64,000 nucleotides of DNA from Fortiea sp. LEGE XX443 (GTDB lineage Bacteria; Cyanobacteriota; Cyanobacteriia; Cyanobacteriales; Nostocaceae): NCBI RefSeq assembly GCF_015206815.1, contig NZ_JADEXZ010000021.1, positions 1-64,000 on the forward strand, in the 5' to 3' direction. Position 1 is the stretch's first letter. The number at the start of each line of letters is the position of its first letter. A model generated the notes under the pieces. It ran no database searches. It had not been told where the DNA came from and was given only the letters and a program-made list of their open reading frames with translations. Made by a program: the position numbers and the translations under genes. Positions 36,440-45,785 of the stretch are shown here, piece by piece.

Positions 36440-36495
36440 AGTAAAAAGGTAAAAATCAAAAGAAAACAATCTTTGATTTTTTAACTTTTTACTTT
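36440..36495. terminator. Bidirectional terminator
   Basis: AGTAAAAAGGTAAAAATC and the mirrored AAAGTTAAAAAATCAAAG segment form a long AT-rich stem around AAATCAAAAG/CTTTGATTTT (36453-36480) with runs of A and T on each side. It lies between convergent YdcF and DUF2288 genes and suits termination in both directions. Confidence 0.7.
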
Positions 36496-36497
36496 AC

Positions 36498-36791
36498 TTA
36501 TGCAGCGATTTCTTGTACTAAAACAAAGGGCTGTATGATGAGGGTATGGAATCGCTTTTGGTGATCGCTATTCCATACTCCCACTTGATCGACAGAAGGT
36601 TTGCTAATTAATTGCTCATTAATCAACTGCTGTACAAATTGAGTGTTATCACCGGCGATCGCTTCTCCCACATCTAACAAGTTTAGCTCCTGTGCTACCA
36701 AAATTACTGCATCACGCTGTACATGGGGAATTAACCACTCCCATTCCGCCTCATCCACAATTTCTGTTAATTCTGCCCTTAAATCTGACAT
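36498..36791 (-). CDS. DUF2288 family protein
   Basis: The 97-residue protein MSDLRAELTEIVDEAEWEWL...QRDAVILVAQELNLLDVGEA matches the DUF2288 family found in cyanobacteria and proteobacteria. It is hydrophilic and all-helical, and function is unknown. It converges on the YdcF gene. Confidence 0.8.
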   Translation of the reverse strand: MSDLRAELTEIVDEAEWEWLIPHVQRDAVILVAQELNLLDVGEAIAGDNTQFVQQLINEQLISKPSVDQVGVWNSDHQKRFHTLIIQPFVLVQEIAA

Positions 36792-36972
36792 AACTCCCTT
36801 TTTGATGATGATTAATCTAATTTTATAGCAGGTGACAGGTTACAGGGTTAAAAGTCTTTTATTGCATGAGTTTTATCATTGGCCGATGTCCTAACTGCCT
36901 TGGCTACTGCTATACATTAGAAACTAGGGACTAAGTAAGCATTACAAATGACCATTGACTATTGCTCATTGA

Positions 36973-38010
36973 CTAAATCTCTGACTTCATCTCATCAATT
37001 TCAAATAAAGATACAACGATTCCGGTAATAGGAATAGAGATAAAAACACCTAACAATCCTGCCACTCTAGCACCTACTAACAAAGCAAAAAATACTACAA
37101 CTGGATTTAGATTCAACGCACCTTGCATAATGCGAGGCGCAATTAAATTGTCTTGAATCTGCTGAAGGATAATGCAAGCAACTAATACTTTTAATGCCAG
37201 CCAAACATTTTGAGATAATACAATTAGAGTAATTGTGCTAACTCCTAAAGTTGCCCCTATGCCAGGAATTATGTCTAGTATGCCAATTATTGTAGATAAC
37301 AATAAAGCAAAAGGTACTTGCAGTAATAAAAATACAATAAAAGTTGTTGTTGTCAAAAATAAACTTAATAATAATTGACCACGAAAGAAGCCTAAAAAGC
37401 TACGCCGGATGATGTTTGTAAATCTAACACGGCGCTGTTTAGGAACTATTTTTAAAATAAAATTCCACAATTTTTCTCCATCCAATAGCATAAAAAATGC
37501 CACAACAGCAATCAAGATAAAAGTTACAAAATTAGTCAATAATTGTTGCAAAAAAGTCAAACTAGTGACTAATGTTGATACAGCCTGATTACGCAGTTGC
37601 TCTTCAATTACACTTAAGTCTATTTGCAGATTCCGGTTACGAAGCAAGCCCTCAATTTTTTCTATAAAGGGTGCTAAAGAAGTTAAAAAACCAGAAATAC
37701 TATCAATTAATTGTTGTCCTTGAGATAAAACGGCTAAACCAACAGTGATAATCAATCCACCCAAAATCACAATACTAAACAAGAATACGACAATCACAGC
37801 TAAACCATGAGGCAAAAAACGCCGCAACCACTGTACTGGATAACTGAGTAAGAAAGCTAAAATTGCCGCAAATGTAAAAATAACTATGACTGCTTCAAAA
37901 TAGGCTAAAAGTTGCACGAACGCCCAGCCAGCAGCCACTAAAAGTAAAAAACGGACTAAAGCCGAATTATTAAATCGGTTCCAAAAATTCTTGGCATCAA
38001 AGCCACTCAT
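36973..38010 (-). CDS. AI-2E family transporter (PerM/TqsA type)
   Basis: The 345-residue membrane protein has about eight helices: two near the N-terminus, a long amphipathic region (residues about 90-150), then FVTFILIAVVAFFMLLDGEK and the conserved DIIPGIGATLGVSTITLIVL and GARVAGLLGVFISIPITGIV pieces. The family was named for autoinducer-2 export but includes Na+/H+ antiporters and other substrates, so substrate is unknown. It is separated from plsC by 100 bases. Confidence 0.9.
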   Translation of the reverse strand: MSGFDAKNFWNRFNNSALVRFLLLVAAGWAFVQLLAYFEAVIVIFTFAAILAFLLSYPVQWLRRFLPHGLAVIVVFLFSIVILGGLIITVGLAVLSQGQQLIDSISGFLTSLAPFIEKIEGLLRNRNLQIDLSVIEEQLRNQAVSTLVTSLTFLQQLLTNFVTFILIAVVAFFMLLDGEKLWNFILKIVPKQRRVRFTNIIRRSFLGFFRGQLLLSLFLTTTTFIVFLLLQVPFALLLSTIIGILDIIPGIGATLGVSTITLIVLSQNVWLALKVLVACIILQQIQDNLIAPRIMQGALNLNPVVVFFALLVGARVAGLLGVFISIPITGIVVSLFEIDEMKSEI

Positions 38011-38109
38011 ATAATTTCTAAAAATAAGCTAGTTTAGAGATCGCTAATAGATACTAGAAACATATAAAAATAAAGTGGCGATCGCTACCACCTAAAAGCA
38101 TATTTCTTT

Positions 38110-38748
38110 TTAACGCCCTAAATCGTGCATCTCGTTGATTACCGTTGCACACTTTTGTGTTACGGCCGCTAATTCATCTTTATTAGTGGAACTAGGGGGG
38201 TCAATTACATGGCCAATTCTGATAGTGAGTGGAACAGCACGCGGTATCGATGAGCCTTTTTCTAAAATACCTTCAGTTCCCCATAAACTTACAGGTAATA
38301 TAGGTACTTTTGCCTTTGCAGCCAGCAATGCTGCGCCTTTTTTGGGTTCGGTGATTCTACCATCTGGGGTGCGAGTACCTTGTAAAAATACTCCCACAGC
38401 CCAACCATTTTCTAGACATTCTAGGGCTGCACGGATAGCATTGCGATCGGCATTCCCTCGACTGACTGGGTAAGCACCATACAATTTAATTGCTTGCGCT
38501 AAAACAGGAATTTCAAACAACTCTTGTTTAGCCATGTATGCTACCGGACGACGCACACAATTGGAAACAATCGGCGGGTCGAAGTAACTAGCGTGATTGC
38601 TGACAACCACCAATGGGTCTGATTGTGGGACATTTTCAACCCCATAAATTTTACCCCCAAAGTAAGCATGTAACATGGGACTGACAATCGACCATTTAAA
38701 TGCGTGGTAAAGTGCCAGACTGATCAACGGTTCACGACTGCGAGACAT
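38110..38748 (-). CDS. plsC: 1-acyl-sn-glycerol-3-phosphate acyltransferase (PlsC)
   Basis: PlsC adds the second acyl chain to lysophosphatidic acid at the membrane. The 212-residue protein has motif I NHASYFDPP (HX4D), motif II AYPVSRGNADR, motif III FLQGTRTPDGRI and motif IV-like VPILPVSLWGTEGIL. It is the last gene of plsX-fabH-fabD-plsC, so it uses acyl groups made by its neighbours. A heptamer tandem repeat (38757-38794) lies directly upstream of the start; no normal ribosome binding site is visible other than AGGA at 38749-38752 on the plus strand sense. Confidence 0.9.
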   Translation of the reverse strand: MSRSREPLISLALYHAFKWSIVSPMLHAYFGGKIYGVENVPQSDPLVVVSNHASYFDPPIVSNCVRRPVAYMAKQELFEIPVLAQAIKLYGAYPVSRGNADRNAIRAALECLENGWAVGVFLQGTRTPDGRITEPKKGAALLAAKAKVPILPVSLWGTEGILEKGSSIPRAVPLTIRIGHVIDPPSSTNKDELAAVTQKCATVINEMHDLGR

Positions 38749-38756
38749 AGGAAGGA

Positions 38757-38794
38757 TGAAGTATGAAGTGTGAAGTATGAAGTATGAAGTATGA
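38757..38794. repeat. Heptamer STRR (GAAGTAT x5)
   Basis: Five consecutive copies of GAAGTAT (one has GAAGTGT) lie between fabD and plsC, directly before the plsC start. Short tandemly repeated heptamers of this type are known in heterocystous cyanobacteria. Copy number is expected to vary between strains. Confidence 0.85.
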
Positions 38795-38835
38795 AATTAA
38801 GTATTTCACCATCATTTTTTACACTTTTGTATTCT

Positions 38836-39717
38836 CTAGTCCGGTAATTCAGCAGCATTACGGACGTTATTTAAGATTAAATCAGGAGTGGTGCGTTTAA
38901 TTAAACCTGTTAAAACATTGCCAGGGCCGATTTCTATGACTTGCTCAATACTGTTAGCCGGTAATTGCAGAGAAATTTCTCGCCAACGTACCGAACCAGT
39001 CATTTGTTGAGTTAGACGCTGTTTTAAAATCTGTGCATCAGCTGAGGGTACAGGTTCAACATTCGACATTACAGGTACAGTTGCAGATTCAAATTCCACA
39101 GATTCTAAAATATCTTGAAACTCCGCAGCAGCAGCAGCCATTAAATGTGAGTGAAACGCCCCAGAAACTTTAAGAGGAATAGCCCGCTTGGCCTTAACTT
39201 GAGACATCACCGTTTGTACTGCGTCTGGAGTACCAGAGATAACGACCTGCGCCGGGCTGTTATCATTCGCCAAAACTACATCTGGTGTTTGTGCAATGAC
39301 TGTTTCTAACTGTTCCCGGTCAAAGTTCATCAAAGCCGCCATCATCCCGCCTGCGGCGCTATCCATCAGTTCAGCACGACGCTTGACTAATTGCAAACCC
39401 GCAGACCATTCAAAGACACCAGCAATGTAAAGGGCAATATACTCACCCAAACTATGGCCAGCAACTAAATCTGGTTGATGTCCTCGTTCGCGCATCAAGT
39501 CAGCAAGAATACTCTCAACTACGTAAAGACAGGGCTGAGTGTAAAGTGTCTGTGCTAACTTTTCTTCTTGGTTTTGGCATATCTCAGTCACAGACCAGCC
39601 CAAAATTGCCTCCGCTTGGGCAAATTTATCTTTGGCGGAGGGTATATCTAGTAAATCCATTCCCATTCCCAGAGTTTGGGAACCTTGTCCGGGAAACACC
39701 CATGCGGTTTTAGTCAT
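38836..39717 (-). CDS. fabD: Malonyl-CoA:ACP transacylase
   Basis: FabD loads malonyl groups onto acyl carrier protein. The 293-residue protein shows FPGQGSQTLGMG, the nucleophile motif GHSLGEYIALY with S89, the active His in SGAFHSHLM and the C-terminal IEQVIEIGPGNVLTGLIKRT. The order with fabH and plsX on the same strand is a usual bacterial fatty-acid cluster. The gap to fabH is 78 bases and includes an AT-rich palindrome. Confidence 0.95.
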   Translation of the reverse strand: MTKTAWVFPGQGSQTLGMGMDLLDIPSAKDKFAQAEAILGWSVTEICQNQEEKLAQTLYTQPCLYVVESILADLMRERGHQPDLVAGHSLGEYIALYIAGVFEWSAGLQLVKRRAELMDSAAGGMMAALMNFDREQLETVIAQTPDVVLANDNSPAQVVISGTPDAVQTVMSQVKAKRAIPLKVSGAFHSHLMAAAAAEFQDILESVEFESATVPVMSNVEPVPSADAQILKQRLTQQMTGSVRWREISLQLPANSIEQVIEIGPGNVLTGLIKRTTPDLILNNVRNAAELPD

Positions 39718-39795
39718 TTGTCAAGAGTCAATTAAGAAGTCAAAAGGAAAAAAGCAAAAGTAAAAATTTTTACCTTTTTACTTTTTACTTAATAC

Positions 39796-40788
39796 CTATT
39801 TTCCCCATTGAAAAATGGCTGCACCCCAGGTGAGGCCTGCGCCAAAGCCGGATGCAGCAATGATGTCATTGGGTTTTATTTTGCCTTGTCGCACTGCTTC
39901 ATCTAAAGCTAGAGGGATTGACGCGGCGGAAGTATTGCCGTAATTGGCAAGATTACTGATAACTTTATGTTCAGGAATATTTAGGCGTTCGGCAACAGCA
40001 TCTAAAATCCGCTGATTGGCTTGGTGTAAGAGTAGCCAATCAATTTGCTCAACAGTGAGGTTTGCTGCAAATAAAGCTTTATCAATAATTTCTGGTACTT
40101 TCTGCACAGCAAAGCGGTAAACTTCTTTACCGTTCATCGTGATGGGTTGGTAAGTGCCTTGAGAGACATTAATACCTGGGAGTAGTTCTTGAGAAGAGAC
40201 TGCGTAACCAAGATTCAGGTGATGATTTTGAGTGCCATCGCTTTTGAGGGCAAATCCGAGTAAGCGATCGCTTTCATTAGCTTGCAATACTACTGCTCCT
40301 GCACCATCACCAAACAACACACAAGTTTTTCTATCTTGCCAATCTACCCAACGAGAGAGGATATCTGCTCCGATCAACAGTACATTTTTATATACTCCGG
40401 TTCTGATGTATTGGGCAGCTGTGACTAGCCCGAAGACAAAGCCAGAACAAGCAGCTGTTAAGTCAAATGCTACGGCTTTATTCGCTCCCAATTCAGCTTG
40501 TACTTGACAAGCACTGCCAAATAAATCATCAGGGGTAGATGTTGCCAGCAAAATCAGATCCAAATCAGTTGCTTGAATTCCGGCAGAGGCGATCGCCTGA
40601 CGACTAGCAGCCGCCGCCAAGGAACTCACCGAATCTGACGGTAGTGATATTCGTCGTTGACGAATTCCCGTTCTTGTGGTGATCCACTCATCTGAAGTTT
40701 CAACCAGTGCTGTCAATGCGTGGTTGTCGAGGGAAGTTTCTGGTACTGCCGAGCCACTTCCGGTAATTGATACACCTAACTTTTCCAC
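39796..40788 (-). CDS. fabH: 3-oxoacyl-ACP synthase III
   Basis: FabH starts fatty-acid synthesis by condensing acetyl-CoA with malonyl-ACP. The 330-residue enzyme has the Cys nucleophile C114 (LTAACSGFVFGL), the catalytic His in LLHQANQRI and Asn in SNLANYGNTSAASIPLAL. The N-terminal SITGSGSAVPETSLDN and the DEWITTRTGIRQRRI segment are diagnostic. It lies 147 bases downstream of plsX; that interval has dispersed repeat sequence, so an internal promoter is possible. Confidence 0.96.
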   Translation of the reverse strand: MEKLGVSITGSGSAVPETSLDNHALTALVETSDEWITTRTGIRQRRISLPSDSVSSLAAAASRQAIASAGIQATDLDLILLATSTPDDLFGSACQVQAELGANKAVAFDLTAACSGFVFGLVTAAQYIRTGVYKNVLLIGADILSRWVDWQDRKTCVLFGDGAGAVVLQANESDRLLGFALKSDGTQNHHLNLGYAVSSQELLPGINVSQGTYQPITMNGKEVYRFAVQKVPEIIDKALFAANLTVEQIDWLLLHQANQRILDAVAERLNIPEHKVISNLANYGNTSAASIPLALDEAVRQGKIKPNDIIAASGFGAGLTWGAAIFQWGK

Positions 40789-40935
40789 TCCTAATCTCCC
40801 AAGCTCTCAGCGTTTTAGTCATTTGCCCTTCTATCTTTGAGATGACAAATGAACGCCAGTTACTACAAGTCGGCAGAGCCGCCCAACGGACTGCTCACCG
40901 CAACGCACTGGCTCCAAATCAAAAATGACTCATTA

Positions 40936-41961
40936 CTAACCGCTTTCGCGCTGTAGGATTTCATACTGGGACTGAAGTCTTTGCAGTACCTGATTATCCA
41001 CCGCTTCTTTTGCCATACGTATTGCACTAAAAATTGAAGGTGCTTGCGAACTGCCGTGGCCGATGAAACAAACTCCAGCCACACCTAACAGTAAAGCACC
41101 TCCATGCTCCGCATGATCCATGCGCTGCTTAATTCGCTTGAGATTTGGTTTTAACAGTGCAGTACCAATTTGACCGCGTAATCCTTGGGGCAGTTCTTCT
41201 CGTAAGATTTGCAGAATTACTCCTCCCAGAGATTCGGCAAATTTTAATAACACATTGCCCGCAAAGCCATCACACACAATTACGTCAAATTGACCAGAAA
41301 GTACATCACGGCCTTCGGCATTACCAACAAAATTAATTAGAGTATTTTCTCGCAGTAGTTGATGGGCGCGGAGAGCTTGCTCGTTACCCTTGGTGTCTTC
41401 TTCGCCAATATTTAATAAACCAATTTTGGGTTTTTCATTACCCAACACATACTGGCTGTAAATCGAACCCATGACAGCAAACTGCTCTAAAAATTTAGGA
41501 CGGCAGTCTACATTTGCGCCAACATCAAGTATTAATACTGGTTTGCCAGCCATAATCGTGGGGAAAACCGTACCAATTGCTGGGCGATCAATTCCTGGCA
41601 ATCTTCCTAGGCGGAGCAATGCTGCTGCCATTGCTGCCCCAGAATGACCAGCAGAAAATACAGCATCTGCTTGCTGATTTTTGACTAAATCCATTGCCAC
41701 ATTAATAGAAGCCTTGCGTTTGCGTCTAACCGCATTTAAAGGCTCCTCATCCATTGCGATCGCTTCCTCAGCCGGAACTATCTCCACCCGCTCCAAAGTA
41801 GTCTTTGGTGGCATGACAGCTTGAATCTGTTGGGGATCACCCACCAACAAGACTTTCACACCCAATTCTTCACTGGCACGCAATGCGCCAGCAACGATTT
41901 CACTGGGTGCGTTATCCCCCCCCATTGCGTCAATTGCTATCCGTGCGCAAGTCGATCCCAT
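40936..41961 (-). CDS. plsX: Phosphate acyltransferase
   Basis: PlsX makes acyl-phosphate from acyl-ACP at the inner membrane for phospholipid synthesis. The 341-residue protein has IAIDAMGGDNAPSEIVAGAL, VVFSAGHSGAAMAAALLRLG-like motif (DAVFSAGHSGA), ILDVGANVDCRPKFLEQFAV and VCDGFAGNVLLKFAESLGGV. It is first in the plsX-fabH-fabD-plsC order. The upstream region contains a large heptamer-derived hairpin. Confidence 0.95.
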   Translation of the reverse strand: MGSTCARIAIDAMGGDNAPSEIVAGALRASEELGVKVLLVGDPQQIQAVMPPKTTLERVEIVPAEEAIAMDEEPLNAVRRKRKASINVAMDLVKNQQADAVFSAGHSGAAMAAALLRLGRLPGIDRPAIGTVFPTIMAGKPVLILDVGANVDCRPKFLEQFAVMGSIYSQYVLGNEKPKIGLLNIGEEDTKGNEQALRAHQLLRENTLINFVGNAEGRDVLSGQFDVIVCDGFAGNVLLKFAESLGGVILQILREELPQGLRGQIGTALLKPNLKRIKQRMDHAEHGGALLLGVAGVCFIGHGSSQAPSIFSAIRMAKEAVDNQVLQRLQSQYEILQRESG

Positions 41962-42105
41962 TGCTCAGAGCTTCTAGAAACCTTACAAATTTTACCAGAT
42001 GGCTTTGTCGAAAAACCTTAACTTTCTGGCTGCCAAATTACTATTGTTACTATTGCAACAGCTTTTGGCAGCCAGCCCAAGATAACACGAATAAAGTATG
42101 AATTC

Positions 42106-42150
42106 TGAAGTATGAAGTCTGAAATATGAGTTTTCAGACTTCATACTTCA
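42106..42150 (-). terminator. Heptamer-derived 19-bp hairpin after pepA
   Basis: TGAAGTATGAAGTCTGAAA (42106-42124) is exactly complementary to 42132-42150 with a 7-base loop. It starts five bases beyond the pepA stop and lies before plsX, so it may separate the two minus-strand genes. It belongs to the same GAAGTAT family as at 38757; there is no T run. Confidence 0.6.
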
Positions 42151-42154
42151 TACT

Positions 42155-43636
42155 TTAGACTTCGGTTCCTAGTACCCAGTTGACCAACATCCGCACACCG
42201 TAGCCAGTGGCTCCAGAGCCGTTGTAGCCATTTTCTTTGTCTGTCCATACTGGGCCTGCAATATCTAAGTGCGCCCAAGCGGTATCTTTGACGAACTGTT
42301 TGAGAAATAGAGCAGCAGTAATAGATCCACCAGGACGTGGCCCGGTGTTTTTCATGTCCGCAATGCCGGATTTCAAGCCTTCAAAATATTTTTCTTCCAT
42401 TGGCATTCGCCAAATTTTTTCGCCTGATGTGGCAGAAGCTTGTTCTAGTTGGGAAGCTAAAGCATCATCGGGAGTATACAAGCCTGCAATATCTTCACCC
42501 AAGGCAATGACGTTAGCACCGGTAAGGGTGGCTAAATCAACGATCGCATCTAATCCTAATTTGTCGGTGTAAACCAAAGCATCAGCTAAGGTTAAACGTC
42601 CTTCTGCGTCGGTGTTGTTGACTTCGATGGTTTTGCCGTTAGAGGCGGTGAGGATGTCCCCTGGGTGCATGGCGCGACCGCTAATCATGTTTTCAGTGAC
42701 GGCTGAGATGAAGTGAACTTCGGCATCTGGTTTGAGTTGAGCGATCGCTTTGGCTGCACCTAAAGTAGCAGCTGCACCACCCATATCAATTTTCATGGTT
42801 TCGATGCCGCTACCTGCACCTTTGATATTCAGTCCACCAGAATCAAAGGTTAAACCTTTACCAATTATGGCTAGTTTTTTTGTGGGTGTGCCTTGGGGTT
42901 TGTAGGTGAGGTGAATGAATTTTGGCGGCAAATCGGAGGCTTGAGCAACTCCTAAAAAAGCACCCATACCTAGCTTTTCACAATCTTCTCGTTCCAGAAT
43001 TTCAATTTGTAAACCGTGGTCTTTAGCGATCGCTTGGGCTGTCTCTGCCATTGTAATGGGCGTGACTGCGTTGGCTGGAGCTGCTACCAACTCTCTAGCT
43101 AAAATTACCCCGGAGACAATCTGATTAGCACGAGCAATCGCTGCTTCTTGCCCATCAAATCCCAGTAATTCTACTGTTTCAACTTTGGAAGCTTTATCAT
43201 CTGGTTCTGATTTAAAGCGTACATCTTGATACAGTGCCAACTGTACACCTTCAGCGATCGCTTGGGCTGTTGCGCCTGGGTCGTTATTCCATAATGGAAA
43301 GCTAAATCCTAAAGTTTTGCTTTTTTGCTTTTTGGCTACTTTTGCCACAGCCGCAGCCGCACGACGCACGGTATCTATTTTCAGCGCCTCTGGTTTTCCT
43401 AAGCCGACTAAAATTACTTTCTTAACTGCATTACCACCAGTGACACGAGTGAAAACGGTGCTATTGGCTTTGCCTGTAAATTCTTCTTCGGCAATTACTT
43501 CTTTTAAGATGCCGGCAAACTTGTCATTTAAAGTCGCCAGTTCACCAGTTAACTCTACTGCATCTTCAAATAATCCGATTGCCAAACTATCGCCTGCCCA
43601 CTCCAGCAAAGGCGTATTACTGAGTTGAATTGCCAT
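42155..43636 (-). CDS. pepA: Leucyl aminopeptidase (M17)
   Basis: PepA is a cytosolic two-metal aminopeptidase that removes N-terminal residues in protein turnover. The 493-residue protein has the family signature [14 protein letters not shown] and metal ligands in [13 protein letters not shown] and the preceding AIIGKGLTF, with [14 protein letters not shown]-terminal domain (1-170) and C-terminal catalytic domain are full length. The start ATG gives [16 protein letters not shown]. It is a single gene between convergent and tandem neighbours. Confidence 0.95.
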   Translation of the reverse strand: MAIQLSNTPLLEWAGDSLAIGLFEDAVELTGELATLNDKFAGILKEVIAEEEFTGKANSTVFTRVTGGNAVKKVILVGLGKPEALKIDTVRRAAAAVAKVAKKQKSKTLGFSFPLWNNDPGATAQAIAEGVQLALYQDVRFKSEPDDKASKVETVELLGFDGQEAAIARANQIVSGVILARELVAAPANAVTPITMAETAQAIAKDHGLQIEILEREDCEKLGMGAFLGVAQASDLPPKFIHLTYKPQGTPTKKLAIIGKGLTFDSGGLNIKGAGSGIETMKIDMGGAAATLGAAKAIAQLKPDAEVHFISAVTENMISGRAMHPGDILTASNGKTIEVNNTDAEGRLTLADALVYTDKLGLDAIVDLATLTGANVIALGEDIAGLYTPDDALASQLEQASATSGEKIWRMPMEEKYFEGLKSGIADMKNTGPRPGGSITAALFLKQFVKDTAWAHLDIAGPVWTDKENGYNGSGATGYGVRMLVNWVLGTEV

Positions 43637-43786
43637 GTTGGGATTTTGTTTAAAGATTCCTTCTTGTACCAGTATTGCTCAAAATTATTTTTTCCGACTC
43701 AGGGGAGTAAGAGAGAAGAGGCAGAGAGGCAAATGACTATTGACTATTGACTTTTATAATTGAAACATCCAAACCTTCTGCATGGC

Positions 43787-44518
43787 ATGACTATGACCCC
43801 AGCCTTATCTTCAACCCAACGGGCAGAAGTGTTCTATCCTAGTTCTGATGGTGAACCTGTGGCAGAAAGCTATGCCCATCTATGCGTTTTACTGGCGACG
43901 TTGGAAGTTCTACGCCAGTATTTAGCAGGACAACAGGCAACAGTCCTCGCTAATCAGTTTCTTTACTATGCCCAAGGGTTTCCTAAGTTGCGCGTTGCAC
44001 CAGATGTAATGGTTATTTTTAATGTCGCCCCTGGTGGTCGAGATAATTACAAGGTGTGGGAAGAAGGGGAAGTTCCATCTGTAATTTTTGAAATGACTTC
44101 CGCAGGGACAAAAAATCACGATCAAGAATTTAAGAAGATTTTGTATGAGCAACTTGGTGTCAAAGAATACTGGCTATTTGATCCCAAGGGCGAATGGGTG
44201 CAAGGACAGTTGCAGGGTTATCGGTTGCGGCAAGATGTATATGAATTAATCACAGACAATCGCAGCGAACCATTAGGTTTGCGGTTGCAAGTGGAAGGAG
44301 AATTAATCGGTTTTTACCGAGAAGATACAGGAGAGAAACTGCTGAATCCCACAGAACAGGCGCAAGCGTTACGAGAAGCACAACAACGAGCAGATGCAGA
44401 AGCCCTAGCTCGACAACAAGCAGAACAAGCTCAACAGCAAGCCGAACAACAAATAGAGCAATTAAAACAACGCCTACGAGATATCGGTATTGATCCTGAG
44501 CAAATTGAACAGGAATAG
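43787..44518 (+). CDS. Uma2 family endonuclease
   Basis: The protein is about 243 residues from ATG 43787 (MTMTPALSSTQRAEVFYPSS); an ATG two codons later and a TTG nine codons earlier are alternatives. Core segments are LRVAPDVMVIFNVAP with the conserved Asp and EGEVPSVIFEMTSAGTKNHD with the conserved Glu, then KILYEQLGVKEYWLFDP, all typical of Uma2/DUF820. The C-terminus is a long Gln/Ala/Glu coiled coil (QRADAEALARQQAEQAQQQA) ending RLRDIGIDPEQIEQE. It ends four bases from the EcsC-like stop, convergently. Confidence 0.88.
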   Translation: MTMTPALSSTQRAEVFYPSSDGEPVAESYAHLCVLLATLEVLRQYLAGQQATVLANQFLYYAQGFPKLRVAPDVMVIFNVAPGGRDNYKVWEEGEVPSVIFEMTSAGTKNHDQEFKKILYEQLGVKEYWLFDPKGEWVQGQLQGYRLRQDVYELITDNRSEPLGLRLQVEGELIGFYREDTGEKLLNPTEQAQALREAQQRADAEALARQQAEQAQQQAEQQIEQLKQRLRDIGIDPEQIEQE

Positions 44519-44521
44519 AGG

Positions 44522-45700
44522 CTAGGGGCTGGTTGTTGACTCAGAACTATTAACTATTGACTGAACTTCGGTGATCTCAATATCAAATTTATTAGAGATC
44601 GCCGTAATAATTTCTTGCTCTACTGCTGTAGTCTGATTGTCAAGTTGAGCAATTCTTTGGCACTGCGCCAATAAGGGGACAGCAAAATCACGGTTGAGTT
44701 GATTGAGTAGTGTATCTAAAGGTTGCGGTGATTTGATATTGTTGGCAATCGCTGTTATTGATGCCGGGCTGAAATTCAGTGATTGTAATTGTGGTAAGAT
44801 TTCTCCCCAGGTTTTTTCTGGGTGGCTGGCAAGGAGCATGTGAACTAGAATTTTATCCATGATCACTTGTTGAGCGATCGCAGTTTCTAAATAATTTTCA
44901 CTTTCTGCTTTTAAAGTTGCCAAGGTTTCTTTTGATGTCAACGAAGTGGATTCATCCAGTTTGGCTTCATAAAATCGACAAGCTGCATACCCTAGAGAGT
45001 AACTCATGGCAGCGTTGGAACTAGTGGCGATCGCTGCACCCGCAAACGGTACATTTCTCAGCAGCGCTAATCCTGCTGCTTTCAAAAGTCGATTACCTCC
45101 CAAACCCAAACCAAAAATTGTCAAAACTTCGCCTTTACGTGCTGGCTCTTGTAAGTCTAGCCCATAGGCAGCGGCAATTTGATACAGCATTTCTGACTGC
45201 AATTTCAGTGTTGCGGCTAAATCAATAGCCAACAATGCTGCCGCTACCCCTGGTAAAATACTGCTGGCAAAACCAATCCCCCCAGCTTTAGTTGCTGTTT
45301 CCATCATGATGCGGTGGGAAATTTGACTGGGAGATTCTTGCGGATATTTTTGCTGGAGTTTTTTAACAGTGGCTGCTGCTTTTTCTAGATCAACATTTTC
45401 GGTAGCACCTATCAGCCAATTGAGATTCAAAAACCCAGATAGTTTGCGGATTAGCCAATTTTGATTAAGAAGATTGACTAGCTCACCAGTGGTTTGAGTA
45501 GCTTGCCCAAATAACTTATGTGTTTGCTTTGCTGCTACTACTCCCACTCCCAAAGCTGTATCTAAAAACGCTTTACCACTTTGGGACAAGGAATCTAACA
45601 GTGATGACTTCTCGGCTGTGGATGTCTGTCGGGTGATTTTTGCTTCTGGTAAATTAACTGATTGGTTTACTTTGGGTTCTGATTGGGGTGTGTCTGCCAT
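44522..45700 (-). CDS. EcsC-like hypothetical protein
   Basis: The 392-residue protein has a polar N-terminus, then segments LLDSLSQSGKAFLDTALGVG and AGGIGFASSILPGVAAALLA, LKLQSEMLYQIAAAYGLDLQ and GLALLRNVPFAGAAIATSSN, which recall the EcsC family (Gly/Ala-rich helices around short loops, DUF697 relatives). The C-terminal part is helical and acidic. The hydrophobic segments may associate with membranes. I am confident only of a soluble/membrane-associated Gly/Ala-rich fold; the family is a fair guess. Confidence 0.5.
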   Translation of the reverse strand: MADTPQSEPKVNQSVNLPEAKITRQTSTAEKSSLLDSLSQSGKAFLDTALGVGVVAAKQTHKLFGQATQTTGELVNLLNQNWLIRKLSGFLNLNWLIGATENVDLEKAAATVKKLQQKYPQESPSQISHRIMMETATKAGGIGFASSILPGVAAALLAIDLAATLKLQSEMLYQIAAAYGLDLQEPARKGEVLTIFGLGLGGNRLLKAAGLALLRNVPFAGAAIATSSNAAMSYSLGYAACRFYEAKLDESTSLTSKETLATLKAESENYLETAIAQQVIMDKILVHMLLASHPEKTWGEILPQLQSLNFSPASITAIANNIKSPQPLDTLLNQLNRDFAVPLLAQCQRIAQLDNQTTAVEQEIITAISNKFDIEITEVQSIVNSSESTTSP

Positions 45701-45785
45701 TTTTTTGAGATCATCGTGAACATCTCTCTAGTTAGTTTGTAGCTAAACTTGAAATGACTTGAACTCTCCCAACAAGCACAAATTA

